In this document: positions 40,973 through 54,600 of the stretch, one piece after another | Layout of the letters: each line of letters opens with the position of its first letter | How positions within the stretch are numbered: the first letter of the stretch is position 1 | Source of the DNA: Poecilobothrus nobilitatus | Lineage: Eukaryota; Arthropoda; Insecta; Diptera; Dolichopodidae | Direction: 5' to 3' | Assembly: GCA_947095535.1 (NCBI GenBank) | Contig: OX352774.1 | Span: 215,314,965-215,378,964, forward strand | Length of the DNA stretch: 64,000 nt | The notes under the pieces: generated by a model | The model's database searches: none | Told to the model about the DNA's origin: nothing | Seen by the model: only the letters and a program-made list of their open reading frames with translations | Program-made: the position numbers and the translations under genes

Positions 40973-41922
40973 TAGAGCATTGAATTTAAAAGTGGGATTT
41001 TTATGATGGAGAAAAGAAAAACCGATATATTTGAAATAAAAGTAAAAATTAAGTATTTGTTAGTTTATAAGATTTTTTTTAAACAGCTAAATATTAAATG
41101 AATAGTAGTAGAAGTGGTCCATGACATTTTCTAAAGAGAGATCAAAACCATAGTAAAGCTAAAAAGATGTTAGATTTGGAAAAAAGTAGAGAAACAAGAA
41201 ATATATCCGTTGGTCTTTTTGGTTCTATTTGTTTTGTTTTTTTTTTTAATATATGTAAACATTTTTGTTTAAATATATGTACTATATATGTTTGTGTATT
41301 ATATTTATATTTTTACTATTTTTTATTTTAACAAAATAAAGCTGCACTATTCTACTCTAATTAATTCTTTTTAACTTTTTCGGAACATAAAAAAAAAATT
41401 AAAGGAACAAAAAGAAAAAAAAAAAACAAAGTGAATATTCAAAAGATTTAAAAGGAAAAGAGAAAAAATTGCCATGGCTTAACTTGTTCGGTTAACTTTT
41501 TGTATTGTGTGTTTTTTTTTTTTTTTTTGGGAGTTGCTTTTCATATGCTTTCTTTTTACCTTTGCTTGTACTAAAGATTAGCTTTTAACTGAATTTTAAA
41601 CTTTGCTTTTGTTACGAAAAAGAATTTGAAAAAAAAAGAAACTAAAAAATGAAGTTATAACTGGAATGCAAGACTCTATCTGAAATTCTGATGTGGTATA
41701 TATAAAAATAAAATTGTAGAGTTTTTTTTTGTATATCAGAATTATAATATGTATATATATCATTATATATAATAGAGTAATAGGATAAGAAGGAAAATAA
41801 TTAATAGAGTATTTGGATTAAACCAAAAAAAAAAAAAAACAATTTTATTTTTAGTAAATTATTAATTTCGAATTTTTGTTAATTAGCAATATTTTACTCA
41901 GTGCTCTAAATATGTTTCAATT
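40138..41922. other. AT-rich stretch, no exon recognised
   Basis: Contains a GCN/CCA-rich patch at 40266-40375 (CTGCCATTGC, GCCGCTGTTACCACC) that might be untranslated exon sequence but has no convincing frame, and the TA microsatellite listed next. Otherwise homopolymer-rich. Confidence 0.4.
40932..40971. repeat. (TA)20 microsatellite
   Basis: Forty uninterrupted bases of TA, the longest pure TA array I saw. Shorter ones lie at 44998-45025, 53311-53337, 57340-57370 and 62548-62573. Confidence 0.9.
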
Positions 41923-42072
41923 GGGCGCCTCGGTAACCTAGTGGATAAAAGTGTATAAAATACGCTGTAAACACTGAGAGAGTATAGGTTCGAGTCTCAT
42001 ACACGTAATTAAAATAATTTTCCCTTACGACAACCACAACCACATCTGGAAGGGAAACCACATCACACCTAA
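41923..42072 (+). mobile_element. tRNA-derived SINE, copy 2 (forward)
   Basis: The best-preserved head: GGGCGCCTCGGTAACCTAGT then GGATAAAAG carries an A-box-like promoter, and GGTTCGAGTC at about 41988 is a good B box. It continues with TTCCCTTACGACAACCAC and ACATCTGGAAGGGAAACC, then diverges before the AGGCTGTGTAATTT part seen in the others. The roughly 60-base distance between boxes and the non-tRNA 3' region show it is a SINE, not a tRNA gene. Confidence 0.75.
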
Positions 42073-44993
42073 AAAATTAAAAACTGATTTTCGAAATGGA
42101 AAGGAAATTTTAAAATTGTATTGCTATAATTTTGTCACGTTTTATATGTGGATTGCAAGGAATTGCCAATTTTTTTCACCTAACAACTAATCACCTAATG
42201 TTTAAAAATAATAAAGTGACTAATTTAAAAAGCTTACAAAAACTATAAATTATATCATCAAAAATCTTAAAACCTTATATAAATTTCAAGAAAAACCGCT
42301 GTACATTATACTTAAAGCGTAGAAACCTAAAATATAATGAAATATGCATTTTTCTAAATTTAATTTTAAACAAAAAAAAAAAAAATATAAAAATAAAAAA
42401 TCTTCTAAGATCATTAAATTATTATTTATATAACTTTAAATTCTTATAAGATCTAAGAAATCTTTTTATACGCACATATACAAATTTTCAATATATATTT
42501 ATATATATACATATTATATAAATGTCCTTTCTGTTTCATTGGATTGAAATTTAGAAAATTACACTCATGTTGTTTTGTTATTTTTTTTGTTTTTTGTTTT
42601 GTTTTTGTTTAGGGCTAGAAACTCTTTTAAGAACTAATATTAAGAAAATATTTTCATCCTATTCCTTTATTTTTATTTTATATATTTCTTTTCCTTTGGT
42701 ACTTTCTTTTTTTTTTTGTTTTATGTTTTATTATTATGTTTTTTAGATATTTACATGCACTTTGCTTAAATTTTAAGAATGAAGTCCATGTTAAGTTTTA
42801 ATTTAAGTATTAAAATTTATTTTATTTTTAAATTTTTATAAATAAAACAACAACAACAAAAAAAAAAAAAAGGTATATAAAAACCAGGATATTTTATCTA
42901 TATATTTTATATATTTTATATTAATGTATGCAAATGCAGCAAGTCCACATAAATTTATTTGTATGGTAATTTCATATATACTAAAATTGTATAATATATT
43001 ATAAATATATAATTTATACATGTAAGTATGTATTTTAATATATCTATATATATATATATATAAATAAATATATTTAGAAATTATCCTTACTTGATATTAA
43101 AAATATATGCCTTAATGAATTTCAAAAGAATATTTTGGTTAGGCCAGTGTTTGTTACTTTACAAGAAAAAAAAAAAAATTTAAATGGGCTGATGATGTAG
43201 GGATTGCAATTTAAAAGTGTTGGTGGTGGTAATATTTGGAATGATATTTTGAAAATATAATAAAAGTAAGATAATATAGTCTGATTTTGTTATTGCAAAA
43301 ATTAAAAGAAAATTTTTAAGAAAACCCAAACTATTTCCTTTGATAATTTTAATAAAAATTTTTTATCTTCCTTTTATTCCTGTTTTTTTTATTGTTTTTG
43401 TTATTCTTTTATCCTTTTAATTTTATTATTGTTTTTGTCATTATTAATATTATTATTTTTACTATTCAATATGCCACCCTTTTCTTTTATTTGGTCCTTA
43501 TAGATTGATAAATTTTGTAGAAAACATATTTTAAACTAAGAAATAATTTTAAAATCCTTTTTGTATTTGTTATTATTGTTTTTTTTTTTTTTCCAAAATT
43601 TAGAACAACAAAGAATATACAAAAAAAAAAAAAAACCAAAAAAACAAACTAAGAAAAAGAAAACTAAAAGAAAAAACACAAAAATAATAATTTTTGGAAA
43701 AAGTTTTCTTGAGACAAAACTATACGTAATTAATATACACATACACATATATATGTGTACATAATATATATACATAAATATATATAGAAATAAAAAGTAA
43801 GAAGCAATTGAAGAAAATGAAAGAAAAAAAACTAAACAGCATAACAAAAATTATAAAACAAGAAGAAAAAACATTTTCTTTCTATTTTTATTTTTTTTCT
43901 CTTTTTTTTTTTTTTTTTTTGAAAATATCCTTGAATATCTTTAAATTGTTGAAATTCATTTGGGATGCGTATTATATTAGGTTATGGATATTTTGTGTTG
44001 TTTTTTATTTATATGTGTATTATATATAAATATTTTTATATTAATTTCTATGTATATTTTCTCAAAAAAATATTTTATTGTGTACCAAAGTCTATATTAT
44101 TATATTATGTACGTATGTTTGTTAACACATTTTTAAGGAAAACATATGTGCATGTATTAATTTTTATTATATTGTATGAATATATGTATATGTACATATA
44201 AATTATTCTTCTTTAAGGAATCTATTATTTTGATGCACTAGTCTTGTTATTTCTTAAAATTTTAATAATAATAAAAACAAAAATAAAAGACAAAAAAAAA
44301 AGAAAGTTTTTAATTTTAAAAAAGGATATTTAACAAAATATAGATAACAAAAATTTAAAATAAAAGAATGGTTTATTCTTATTTTGTATTTAAGAAAATA
44401 ATAGGGTAATTTTTTTAAAATGATGTATTTAATATTTTTTTTTTTGTGGTTTTTGTTTTATTTATTTTTTTTTTCTCTTTGAAAATCTTTAAAATTTTTC
44501 AGACACAATCAAATTAATCATGCATCCTGTTTAATTTTATAAAATATGTTTCTTTATTTTTCCCCTGTTTTTAATGTTTGATTTTGTAAAGGAAGACCAT
44601 TCTTCCTTAAATTTTTAATATGTGATAGAATTAATAATGGGTGGTGCAGTATGGTATAATATTGTAACGGTGAGGTATATAATGAGCTGTAACGGTAATA
44701 TATTATGAAGGAAAGAGCACATTTAACCACAAGAAAAAAACAAAAATAAATCGAACAAAAAAAAAAAAAAAATGACAATTTTCTTCACACATTGCACCGT
44801 AATGTATGCAAATATATATAATTACATAATACATATAATAATATCTATGTACATGTTTCTAAAATATTTTTGTTTTCTTTATTTTGCTTTTTCTGTTTAT
44901 GTTTCTTGTTTTTATTTTCTAAGAAATTAAATAAGACGGAAGGAACAGGATGATGATTTAAAACGGAAATAGTTAAGTATGGTGTATTTTCTT

Positions 44994-45031
<38 letters not shown>

Positions 45032-46808
45032 TATGAACATGTATATGATGCATATTGTGGTTTATTTATTATTTCATGTGACTTAGATACAAGTATGTAG
45101 GATGATGACAACGGGTGGTAAATAAAAGATAAGAAAATTTTTGGATGAAGTATTTTTTTTTTTCCTCTTTTCTTTATTATTTTATTTTAGCTTTTATTAT
45201 TTCTTTTTTCTTTTTCTGTTGTAGGTTTAACTAGTTTTGTGTAATTGAATGAAAATTTTCTATATATACATATATAATATTATATATAATATATGTATAC
45301 TGTTTATTATACTGTATTTTAATATGTATTACAGTATAATGATATAGGAGGTGATTTAATGATAATAATGATAATGATGATGGTAGTTTTCTTATGCGCT
45401 TGAATAGTTTCAAATTTTAAAGAAAATTTTTGCAAGACAATTTGTCATCTACACTTATCTGTTTACATAATTATCATTTATACATATATATATGTATATA
45501 TATAAATATATATATAAACAAATAACAAATATAGAATATGACTAGATATTATTTATATATATATAGGATACAGTTATAAGTTATTTAGAATAGAATATTT
45601 TTGGGGTCTTATATAAGCAAAAAAAAATAATAATAAGAATATAAAATTTTATACATGTTAAAGATGATATAAAATAAATAAATGTACATATATAAAAAGC
45701 ATATATATATATATAAGTTTCTTTATAAAAATATATATATTAGGTTTGTGTGCAAGTACATTTTAATAAAAGTATTTTGTTTTCTTCTTCTTCTTCTTTT
45801 TCTTAATTTTAATTCTTAGATATTTTAGGAAAAGTTATTAGTAAATTCGACAAAGAAAGAGAGGAGCAGAAGTACCAAATAAACAATGGTTATGGATTTT
45901 CTTATAATTTCAAAAACGAATCATTTTTAGTGTTTGTTTGCATTTTGTTTTAATTCCTATAAGTATATATATGTATATGGATATATGTACATTTATCTAT
46001 CTATATATATTTAATATAAAGTATGTTTTATTGTACCACAAAATTTGTAAAGATAACCTAACTCTTTAAACTTAAAGGCTCAATTTTTTTTTTTTTTTAC
46101 CTTATTACTAATGCCTATTTATAAGGTAAGTAAATTTATATCATATAATATATATATATATATGTGCAATGAATATAACATTGTATAAAATAGTTCAATA
46201 TATATATATGTAATTAAAATTGTATTGAAATTGTACTATTATATGTTAAGAAGAATAAGAAGAATATAAAAAAAAATTTCTTTTGGTGAAGTACATATGT
46301 AAGGAAAATACAAGAAGAAACAAAATTTAGGTATAAGAAGAAGAAATTGTGAAGTTATAATAAGGATATGGATAAAATATTTTTTTAATTAAGATGAAAT
46401 GGGTTGTTTTCAACTTGAATTTGAATAAATTTTTTTTTTTTTTTAAATAAATTTATATAAAATTTATGTTTTTTTTTTTTGTTTGATATTAGTTAGAGAA
46501 GAAAAAATAAATATATTTCTTATAAAATATGAGTAATTAAAAAAGAGAATGTTATGTCTTAATGGTTTGGTAAAATTCTAAGGTTAATATTAATATACAT
46601 ATATATGATTCAAATTTGTAATATGTATTAAATAGGTACATAAAAATAATTAGTTGATTTGTTTAAGAAAAGGAAATTTTTTTAATTACATTTAGATGTT
46701 TTGAATCACTTGTACCTATATATTTTTTGTTTCTCATTTCCTTTCTTTTAAACTTTTTATATTCGATTGAAACTTATAGTTCAATATTACGAAAAAAAGT
46801 ATGTTAGA
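42073..46808. other. AT-rich stretch, no gene recognised
   Basis: Homopolymer and TA-rich DNA, probably intronic to the NOL4-family gene. The short open frames here code only K/N/F/I/Y-rich low-complexity strings. TGTAACGGT is repeated at 44663 and 44690. Confidence 0.45.
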
Positions 46809-46990
46809 GAGGGACCTCAGTAGACTAGTGTATAAGAGCATATAATATACATTGTAAACATCGAAAGAATGTCAATTCGAATTTCACACATGTCATGTAA
46901 TTCCTCCTTAAGACATTAACAGCCAGACCTGGAAAGAAAAGGCTGTGTAATTTTCTTGTCATATTTGGGTGAAAGGGGAATACAAAGATA
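46809..46990 (+). mobile_element. tRNA-derived SINE, copy 3, with target-site duplication
   Basis: Head GAGGGACCTCAGTAGACTAG, decayed A and B boxes (TCAATTCGAATTTC), CCTCCTTAAGACATTAACAG, CCAGACCTGGAAAG, AGGCTGTGTAATTTTCTTG. Near-identical words flank it: AAGTATGTTAGA on the left (46798-46808) and AAGTATATGTTAGA on the right (about 46996-47009). This is consistent with retroposition and gives an insertion of about 180 bp. Confidence 0.72.
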
Positions 46991-47084
46991 AAAATAAGTA
47001 TATGTTAGATATTAGTAGTTTTAGAAGCTTCAGTCCATTTTGACTAAAGTCAGTTGTTTCTAATTTCTTTTTGTCAGTTTGTTT

Positions 47085-47890
47085 AATTTTTTATTTATTT
47101 ATTTTATTAATTATCTGATTTTTTAATGTTTATAATGTATTTCATTAGTAGACGTACTTCTAGGTAAACTAAATAAATTCTTTATTGTCTTGTTTTGTAT
47201 TCTTTGGAGTAATTCTAGATTCTTATTAAATGTTTTACACCATATTAATATTCCGTATGTAATTATACTATGAAATAGGCTGTAATATATATATTAGACA
47301 TTTTCATTTTATCCGGTACCCTATTTCCTATTTTCAGTAATCCAGCTATTTTTCTAGTTTTAGCAGTAAGACCCCCGATGTGAATATTGCATTTTAACTC
47401 ATTGTCTATAGTTATAGCCCAAGATATTTATATTCATTTACAATTTCTAATTTACAACAATCATAGTATACTTGAATTTGAATATTGTTTTGTTTTAGTT
47501 GAATAATTTTCGCTTTTTTGACATTTACAGTAAGTTTATGTAAACACATCCAATTATGTATTTTAAACATGTCATTATATTCTTCTTCAAGCTGAGATCT
47601 TGACAATCAATTTCAGAATACACTATCGAAATATCATCTGCATATATAATTTAAGTTTAACTTAGAAAAGCTGCTTGTATAACAGGAAAACAAAGATGGT
47701 CCTAACAGCTTCCTTGGATAACATTGAAGTCATTGTTTTTAGTAGGACTTTTTAGTGCGCCACATTCTGCGTATTGTTCACTATTTGATAAGTAACTTTT
47801 AAATCATTTGAGTTCTGTATTCGTTACTCCACACTCAAATAGCACATTTAAAAGAGAGCATCTATCAACAGAGTCAAAAGCTTTTTTTTT
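47085..47890 (-). pseudogene. Decayed non-LTR retrotransposon reverse transcriptase
   Basis: Read on the - strand from the right: KAFDSVDRCSLLNVLFECGV (RT motif A with its Asp), a YADDISIVYSE box (YADD at 47644-47633, the catalytic pair), then after a frame change LEEEYNDMFKIHNWMCLHKL and VNEYKYLGL. Next come TYGILIWCKTFNK and LELLQRIQNKTIKNLFSLPR. These are in the normal order for a LINE RT plus thumb of the Jockey/I/R1 type. At least two frameshifts and several stops make it non-functional. Endonuclease and 5' parts are missing. Confidence 0.8.
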
Positions 47891-50800
47891 TAGATTCAAA
47901 AATACTTAGATTCAAATTTACTTTATATATTTGTTATCTTTATATTTTTTTGTTAAGTTTCATTTCAGTTTTTTAATATTTTAAGTTATAAAACTTTTTT
48001 TTATATATGTATGCAAAAAGGAAAATTATTTAATAGTTTTTAATAATTTGTAATTTTGTGTTATAATTTCTGAGAAAAATTATTATAAGATATATAAAAG
48101 AAATCCATAAACTATATTGAAAATTATAGAATCCTTTTTAAATTAAATAAAAATCTAAAAAACAGAAAGAAAAAAATTGAGATAATCTAATGGAAAAATC
48201 CTGTATTATTAATAAATTACGCAATAATTACAGGTAAAGAAATCCAAAATTCATATTTATAAAATTACTTAATAGGTATGTACTTAAAATATAGTGTTTT
48301 ATATTTCTCTTTAATTTCCTGGAATAAATATTCTTAAGTAAAAGTTTATATTTTACTTTTTGCAAAAGTCTTTCGTATACTTGTGTTTTTCTTTTTTTTC
48401 TGTTTTTATTTTATTTTATTATTTTTTACTTTCTTTAATTTATTTTGTTTTTTTTTTTTTATTTAACTTTCCAATCAGTATATGCTTAGACAAAAAAAAA
48501 ACAATTTAACGAAGAGAGTACGAGAAAAAATACGAAATTTAACCACTTAATCATCAGTTAAAGAAAAATCTATTACAAATCCCAATAGAAAGTAAAATAA
48601 AAAGGAAAAAAAAAACAAAATGAAAAAATAAAATAATTGTAAAACGGTTTTTTTTTTTTCCATTACATTTCGTAAATGTTTAACAAACCTCCCAAAACAA
48701 AAAAAAAATTGAAAAATACTTAAATTTGGTTTTTTTTTTTTTTTGCATTTGTCCAACCCCAAGCGATTATTTCAACTTTTAACTATAGAGCTCTTTGAGA
48801 ATAGACGTCCACAATGTCATGATTAATTTTTTTTTTTTATTTTTTTAATAATAAAAAGTGTCTTTAAAGATTTTTTTATCGTTTAGAATGCATATATTAG
48901 AATGCATAAATTATTTTAAGTACTTATATTAGGTTTAAAACAAATCCTAAACGATTTCAAATATTTTTTGTTGTTATGTCGTTCCAGAAGATTTATTTTT
49001 AAGTGACAAATTTTTTCTTTTGAATTATCATGAATGTGAGATTAATTGTTGACGTGCTGCTGGGAATAATACAAAAAAATATCCAATCAATTCTTTAACG
49101 ACAAAATGTAAAAATTTGTTATTTGTATAAAAATTCAGTTTTTTTTTAAATTTTTGCCAATTACAACACCTTTAAAAATCTAAATGCCCCTTATTCAATC
49201 TGGAATTTAAATTTTCCGATAAATTGTCAGAAGAATTGTCAGATAAATTGTAGTTGTCATTAAACAAATCTGTTGTTAAAGAAATCTTATTTTAATCTTT
49301 ATAATTTTAAAATAAATATCCTATAGTTTACAAAGATTCTTATATTTTATTCAATAAAGAATTTATGTCCAAAAATAAAATAAAAAGAAATATTTCTCAC
49401 AATTTTTTAACAATTTTGTTTTTTTTTTTTCTTTTCTTTTCTCTATCTTTACTTTTCTCTTTTTCATATATTTTTTTTGCTCCTTCTCATTATCCTTAAC
49501 GTAACGTACTTTTAACTTAAGAATAAAAAAAAAATGAATTTTTTTCTTATTTCGTAATTTTGAAATTCACTGTTATTTTTCATTACAACCATTATGGATG
49601 GGAATGATGTGAAGTTAAAAAGAAAAAAAATAGTGTAATAACGGTAACAGAAATAACTAAAATGTTAAAAAATATATATATACTTTATACATAATAATAT
49701 TATATACAGATATGCAATACATAAATTCTTCAAAGGAAAAAAAAAACAAAAAACAAATTTTTTTTTTTCCCTTTAGCAATGATTTTAAAATTTTTTTTTA
49801 CCGTTTTTTTGAAAGAAACTAGAAAATTATTCAATGGATTACGACGACAAAACCCTTCACATTAAAAAACAAAAACAGAAAAAAAAGAAACAACTCCCTA
49901 TCCAAAAAGTTGAATAATTTTTTTTTTTTAACAATTATAACCAAGTACGTCAATATTAAAAAAAAAACGAAAAAACAAAGAAAAAAAATGAGTGACGTTT
50001 ACTCGTGGCAACAAAAAAAAAAAACGAAAAATAAAAATAAATAAATAAAAGGACAAGTAATGCAGTACGCGGGAACGTTTTAGAATTGAATAATGAATTG
50101 AATGATGGTTTGATTATTGGATGAACGGATGAGTGAATGGATGGATATATATAGACAGTTGGTTAGTTAGTTAGATGGATAGGGGTGTTAACAGTAAAAA
50201 GACAACAACAATAATAATTGCACAAATATATACAGCCAAAGGGGGGTGATAAATTCTTCTGTCATAGTTTTTTTTTGTAATTCAAAGATTTGATAATCTC
50301 AATGTTGAGTTCATGTTCAGATTTGCAAATTAAGGAATACTGCAATAAAAATAACAACAAAAATAACTATAACAAAAAACTAAAAATAATAATGATTTTC
50401 AAAGGTCCTTATTTTATAAAAAAAAAAAAAAACCATATATTTTGTTTTTTTTTCCATTTTTTTCGAGAACAACAACAAGAACAACAATAATAAAATAAAT
50501 ACAGAAGTTCGAAATAATCTTCAAGGGGTGTCATTGTATGTGTATTAATTGTTATAATATCTTTGTATGAAATATAATATGAAAAAAAAAAAATTGGTAA
50601 GTAATGGTTACCTTATAATTCTAAAAATTTGTACATATGTACTTATTAAACATTTAGAGGCAAGGATAATAGATAACTGCATGACTCATTTTTAATTTTT
50701 TTTTTTTATTTTTGGTAATCGATTTTGTGATTCAGATTAAAATAAAATAAAGAAAAAGAAAAATAAAACAAGGACTAAAAAATAAGATGACAAAAAAAAA

Positions 50801-52387
50801 AAAAACAAAACAAAGAAAATTAGGATTTTATTTAATTTTTTTTTTTTCAGTCTTTTCTTAAATAAAAATACAAAAAAAAACAACTATTTTTTTTGTTTTT
50901 CTTTATTTTTTGTATCATTTTGTGCACTAATGATTTTTTATAAAAGAAATAAAAAAATGTACGAATATCCTTTAGTATTTATGAGGAGTTTTTTTTTGGG
51001 TATGTTTATGCGCGTATTTTTGTTCAGAATTTAATGGAAGGGGATAATTTATGATAAAATTTAAAAATGTGGTGATAAATTTAAAAAATGTGAATAAAAC
51101 AAAAAGAAAACAAAAAAACATTTTTTTTGTCATCATATTAGGTTTAAATTTGTTTGTTTTTTTATTTTTTTTATTTTTGTTACTAAAAGGAGTCATAGTA
51201 GCTTAATATGCTCAGTTATGGACTCTTAACTGGGAAATTGAATGAAAGGAATAGATTAAAATTTTAAAATAGAAAATGATTAATTCAACAAAAAGAAAAC
51301 ATTTATGGCATATTTTCAATATGATGATAGATAATAAACTTTATAATATGAAATTTTAGGGTAAAATAACTTTTGAATTAAAGAACACTTCAAAAAATAA
51401 AAACAAAAAAAAAAATACAAAAAAATATTTGTAAATTGGATATGATGTCCTTTGGGTGTATTTAATAATGGGTAGATATTTTAAAAGATTTTCTCTTTTA
51501 TAAGAATTATATGGGAATTCAAAATTTTATCAAGAAATTTTTTTTTATTTTTTTGATTATTAAGTAATTTTAAAATATATTTTTATTTGATGTGGTTGTT
51601 AATTTAAAGATTTCTATTACCACATCTTTATTTTATTACTTATGCATATAATTTATGTGTAAATATATTTAAAAAATTTTAATAAATTTAATTTGTAATT
51701 TAATCTTATAATTTTATAATTTAAGTGATTTGAATCGAAGCAAATGTATAATTTTAAAAAATAAATAAAATTAAAAATAAAGAATTTATTATGAATGATG
51801 GAATAGCGGAAGCGTAAATCTCATTATACTTTAAGAGGTTAAGTTAATTTCTAAGTATTTTATATGATTTTCAAAATTAAAATACAATTTTTACTTTTTA
51901 ACAATTAAATAATCCAGTTATTTTACTGAAATCATTAATTGCATTTTAATGTATTGGATTTAATTAATTTAAAATAATTTAATAAAAATTATAATTTAAG
52001 AATTAAAAATGTTAATTAGTAACAATTATAGTATTTTTATTTTAAGTTTAAATCCTTTTTTGAACTTTTCTGTCTTTAATTTTACGTTTTTGAGATTTTT
52101 AAAATCTGGCTAGTTATAAGTTATCCTGTAGGGAGTACAGTAATAGGTTGTAATAGAGGTTAAGTAAATGATTGATCAGCTGATTTAATTAAATTTACAG
52201 TTACGAAAAATCAAAAAACAAGAATTCAGACATTCTTAGTAATTTTTTTAAAAACCTTCATAAAACTCAGTTTCATAATATTGAAGAAGTTAAAAATTAA
52301 GATATAAGTAGGTTAAAGCAATGAGAAATGACTCAGTAAAAATGTTTTTCTTTCATAACTTTTTTTGTCCTTTTTTTTCTTTTTTTT
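47891..52387. other. AT-rich stretch, no gene recognised
   Basis: Poly-A/T runs throughout. A short GGAT/GTTA-type microsatellite lies at 50120-50185 and an AGAATGCATA pair at 48886-48911. A repeated ATTGTCAG word occurs near 49225-49250. No RNA or coding signal. Confidence 0.45.
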
Positions 52388-52562
52388 GGTGCATTTCTCT
52401 ACTACATAAATGTGAACAGGAAATTACACAGCCTTTCCTTTTCAGGTGTGGCTGTAAATGTCGTAAGAGGGAATAACTGTTAAGACGTGTGTGGGGTTTG
52501 AACCCACACTCCCTCGGTGTTTACAGAGTATTTTATACGCTCTTACCCATTTACCCACTAGG
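52388..52562 (-). mobile_element. tRNA-derived SINE, copy 4 (reverse)
   Basis: Reversed: CCTAGTGGGTAAATGGGTAA, GAGCGTATAAAATACTCTGT, AACACCGAGGGAGTGTGGGT (B box GGTTCAAACCC), TTATTCCCTCTTACGACATT, TACAGCCACACCTGAAAAGG, AAAGGCTGTGTAATTTCCTG, and a tail GTAGTAGAGAAATGCACC followed by an A-rich run. The first 15 or so head bases are missing. It is the least decayed full body of the family. Confidence 0.78.
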
Positions 52563-53309
52563 TAAAAAATTGTTCTAAAAAGCATAAAGTAGAAAAATAG
52601 ATGTAAAAGAGTCTGAAAGGAATACGTAATAGAAGATCTAGTTTAATTAGTTATAAGTAAAAACAACGCTCACCTCGCCCACAGAAATAATGCTCACTCC
52701 CCTCCACAGAATATATTAATAAAAACGGCAAACAATTAAAAATCTTAATGATGAAATGCTTCTGGAAGAGCATTTTAAAATCCGTTTACAAGCTGAAAAT
52801 AAAGTTCGTCAAATGGTTAACTATTAACTTTTACTAAATGCCTAAAGTATATAAAAAAGAAAAAGAATAGGGTGTTGAACGTGTACTTAAAGTGTAAAAG
52901 TAGTTTTTTTAAACTAATGTTGTATATATATAGATTGTACATAAAAAAAAGAAATAAAAATAAAATAAAATTTAACCAAAAAACAGACAAAAAAAAACGC
53001 CCGTATAGTCGTATATAAATAATATCTTATGTACTTTTATAATTATATAACCCACCTGGGTTAACACTATATATTACATACACAATACATTAAAAAGAAA
53101 ATTTTTTACTATGATTATTTTATATAATAATGTATATAAACGGTCTACTTATTTATTATTTAATTTATATATTATAGATTTTTTATATATAATATATATA
53201 TATATATATAAATATAAACATATTAACTTATTGTATATACATAATGTAAAAATTAAAACCAATTGACAAGTTTTTAATGATACAATATTAATATATAGAT
53301 ATATACTTC

Positions 53310-53343
<34 letters not shown>

Positions 53344-53940
53344 TTATTAAAAAGTAGAAGAGGAAGTCACAAGATGAATGATGAGAGATGGGGTGTAATA
53401 ATATAACAAAACTCATCCAAAAAATTAACATATATATATATATATATATAGGATACATATGTCAAATTAATATAAACATAAAGGTATATAATATATATTT
53501 ATTTATATATATATATATAATTAATGGTTAAAATGAAATATCAAAAGTTATTAAGATTTTTATTTTTATTTTGTAGTTATGGGTTTATTATTATACTTTT
53601 ATTTACACTGTACATACTTAACATAATAATAATATTTATATTTAATAGTACATATACAACATATGCATTTATATTTTGTATAAAATAATAAGGATATCAT
53701 ATCCGTGTTTTTATTATTTCAAAAAAAAAAAACAATAATCAACAAAAAGAATGGAATTTGGACAAAATATTTTATTAAGTTTAAAAAAAACTCTTTTTTT
53801 AAGTAACTAGTTGTGAAATTTTTAAAACTCAAGCTAATTTATCTAATGAATAATTCCTTGAGATGTACAATGCTTTAATAACATATATATAGAATCCTTC
53901 ATTTTTATTTTTTAGAGTTAGTAAGCGAATTATCATTACA
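52563..53940. other. Spacer with one coding-like fragment and TA repeats
   Basis: Right of 52830 it is TA-rich and poly-A-rich (TA runs at 53195, 53311-53337, 53433-53450). The coding-like patch at 52723-52827 is described separately. Confidence 0.45.
52723..52827 (+). other. Coding-like 34-codon fragment, unidentified
   Basis: An open frame without an ATG start whose codon and residue use is unlike the surrounding AT-artefact frames. It includes LNDEMLLEEHFKIRLQAENK and then VRQMVNY before a stop, a charged amphipathic string like a coiled coil. A pyrimidine-rich CACTCCCCTCCACAG just upstream (ending 52709) could be a splice acceptor, but the frame from it does not join cleanly. It may be a stray exon, a retropseudogene piece or chance. 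I do not recognise the family. Confidence 0.25.
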
Positions 53941-53944
53941 ATTT

Positions 53945-54240
53945 GATCCTTCAGACTATTAGCTATATTTTTCCTGTGGGAGGTGTAAATCTTCACCAAG
54001 TAAAATCCATACTAGTGTTCCACACTACTAGAATTCCAATTCATTACCAAATACCAACGAACACTAGTGTGGAATTCCAAACAAAAAATTCCACACTAGT
54101 GTTCGTTGGTAGTGTGGAATTTTTATCTGCTAAAACCACCTCCTCCCGTAGTCATTACAATGGGCTAATCACCCTAACTGAATAGGAATAGGAATAGGAA
54201 ATAAGGAAGAAGCAAATTTAATTTAAATTGTAGGACGGAA
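53945..54240 (-). mobile_element. LINE 3' untranslated tail (copy 3)
   Basis: Lies just downstream, on the - strand, of the LINE C-terminal frame that stops at 54241. Reversed, it has TTCCTATTCCTATTCCTATT, then AGCCCATTGTAATGACTACG and GGAGGAGGTGGTTTTAGC, then AATTCCACACTACCA. This aligns with the tails at 5.5 kb and 36.3 kb and identifies them. It ends in a large hairpin and further CACTAGTGTTCC-type inverted words (54010-54030). Confidence 0.58.
54054..54109. repeat. Perfect 23-bp-stem hairpin
   Basis: Arms 54054-54076 and 54087-54109 (CCAACGAACACTAGTGTGGA and 3 more bases) are exact reverse complements around the 10-base loop CCAAACAAAA. Another ACTAGTGTTCCACACTACT lies at 54011-54029, so the inverted structure is nested. 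It sits at the outer end of a LINE tail. Confidence 0.88.
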
Positions 54241-54600
54241 TTAAATCGGAATTTTAGTAGATACAAGTTGGCTGACTGCTTGAAATTCTGTATACGACTC
54301 GAAGAACACCTGTAGTGGTAATGTGTTCCACAGTTTGGATGTACGAGTTAAGAACGAGTTCCCATATTTCGTTGTTCTAGTTCTAATAGTTAGTTGATAT
54401 TCAATCACATCATATATTACTTGACTACATAGTCAATTGCTCTTACAAAATGAAATCATTTCTTTTACATTTTTCTGGCTCTTGTAATAAATAGCTAGTG
54501 TTAGAGGACATTTAGTATAAATTTGTATTTCTTTCGGTAGATATTGTAACAGATCCAATTGAGAATATCGCTTAGAACATGGGGTCTTTAGTAATATTAT
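54241..54600 (-). pseudogene. LINE reverse transcriptase C-terminus
   Basis: A nearly continuous frame on the - strand ending at 54241. It reads KTPCSKRYSQLDLLQYLPKE, then KCPLTLAIYYKSQKNVKEMI, then after disruption YDVIEYQLTIRTRTTKYGNS, TRTSKLWNTLPLQVFFESY and a stop after KIPI. The NSF.xRT.xLWNxLP pattern is the classic C-terminal signature of Jockey/I-type insect LINEs. Only a few disruptions are visible, so this is the youngest LINE piece here. The RT core is absent to its right, so the copy is 5'-truncated. Confidence 0.78.
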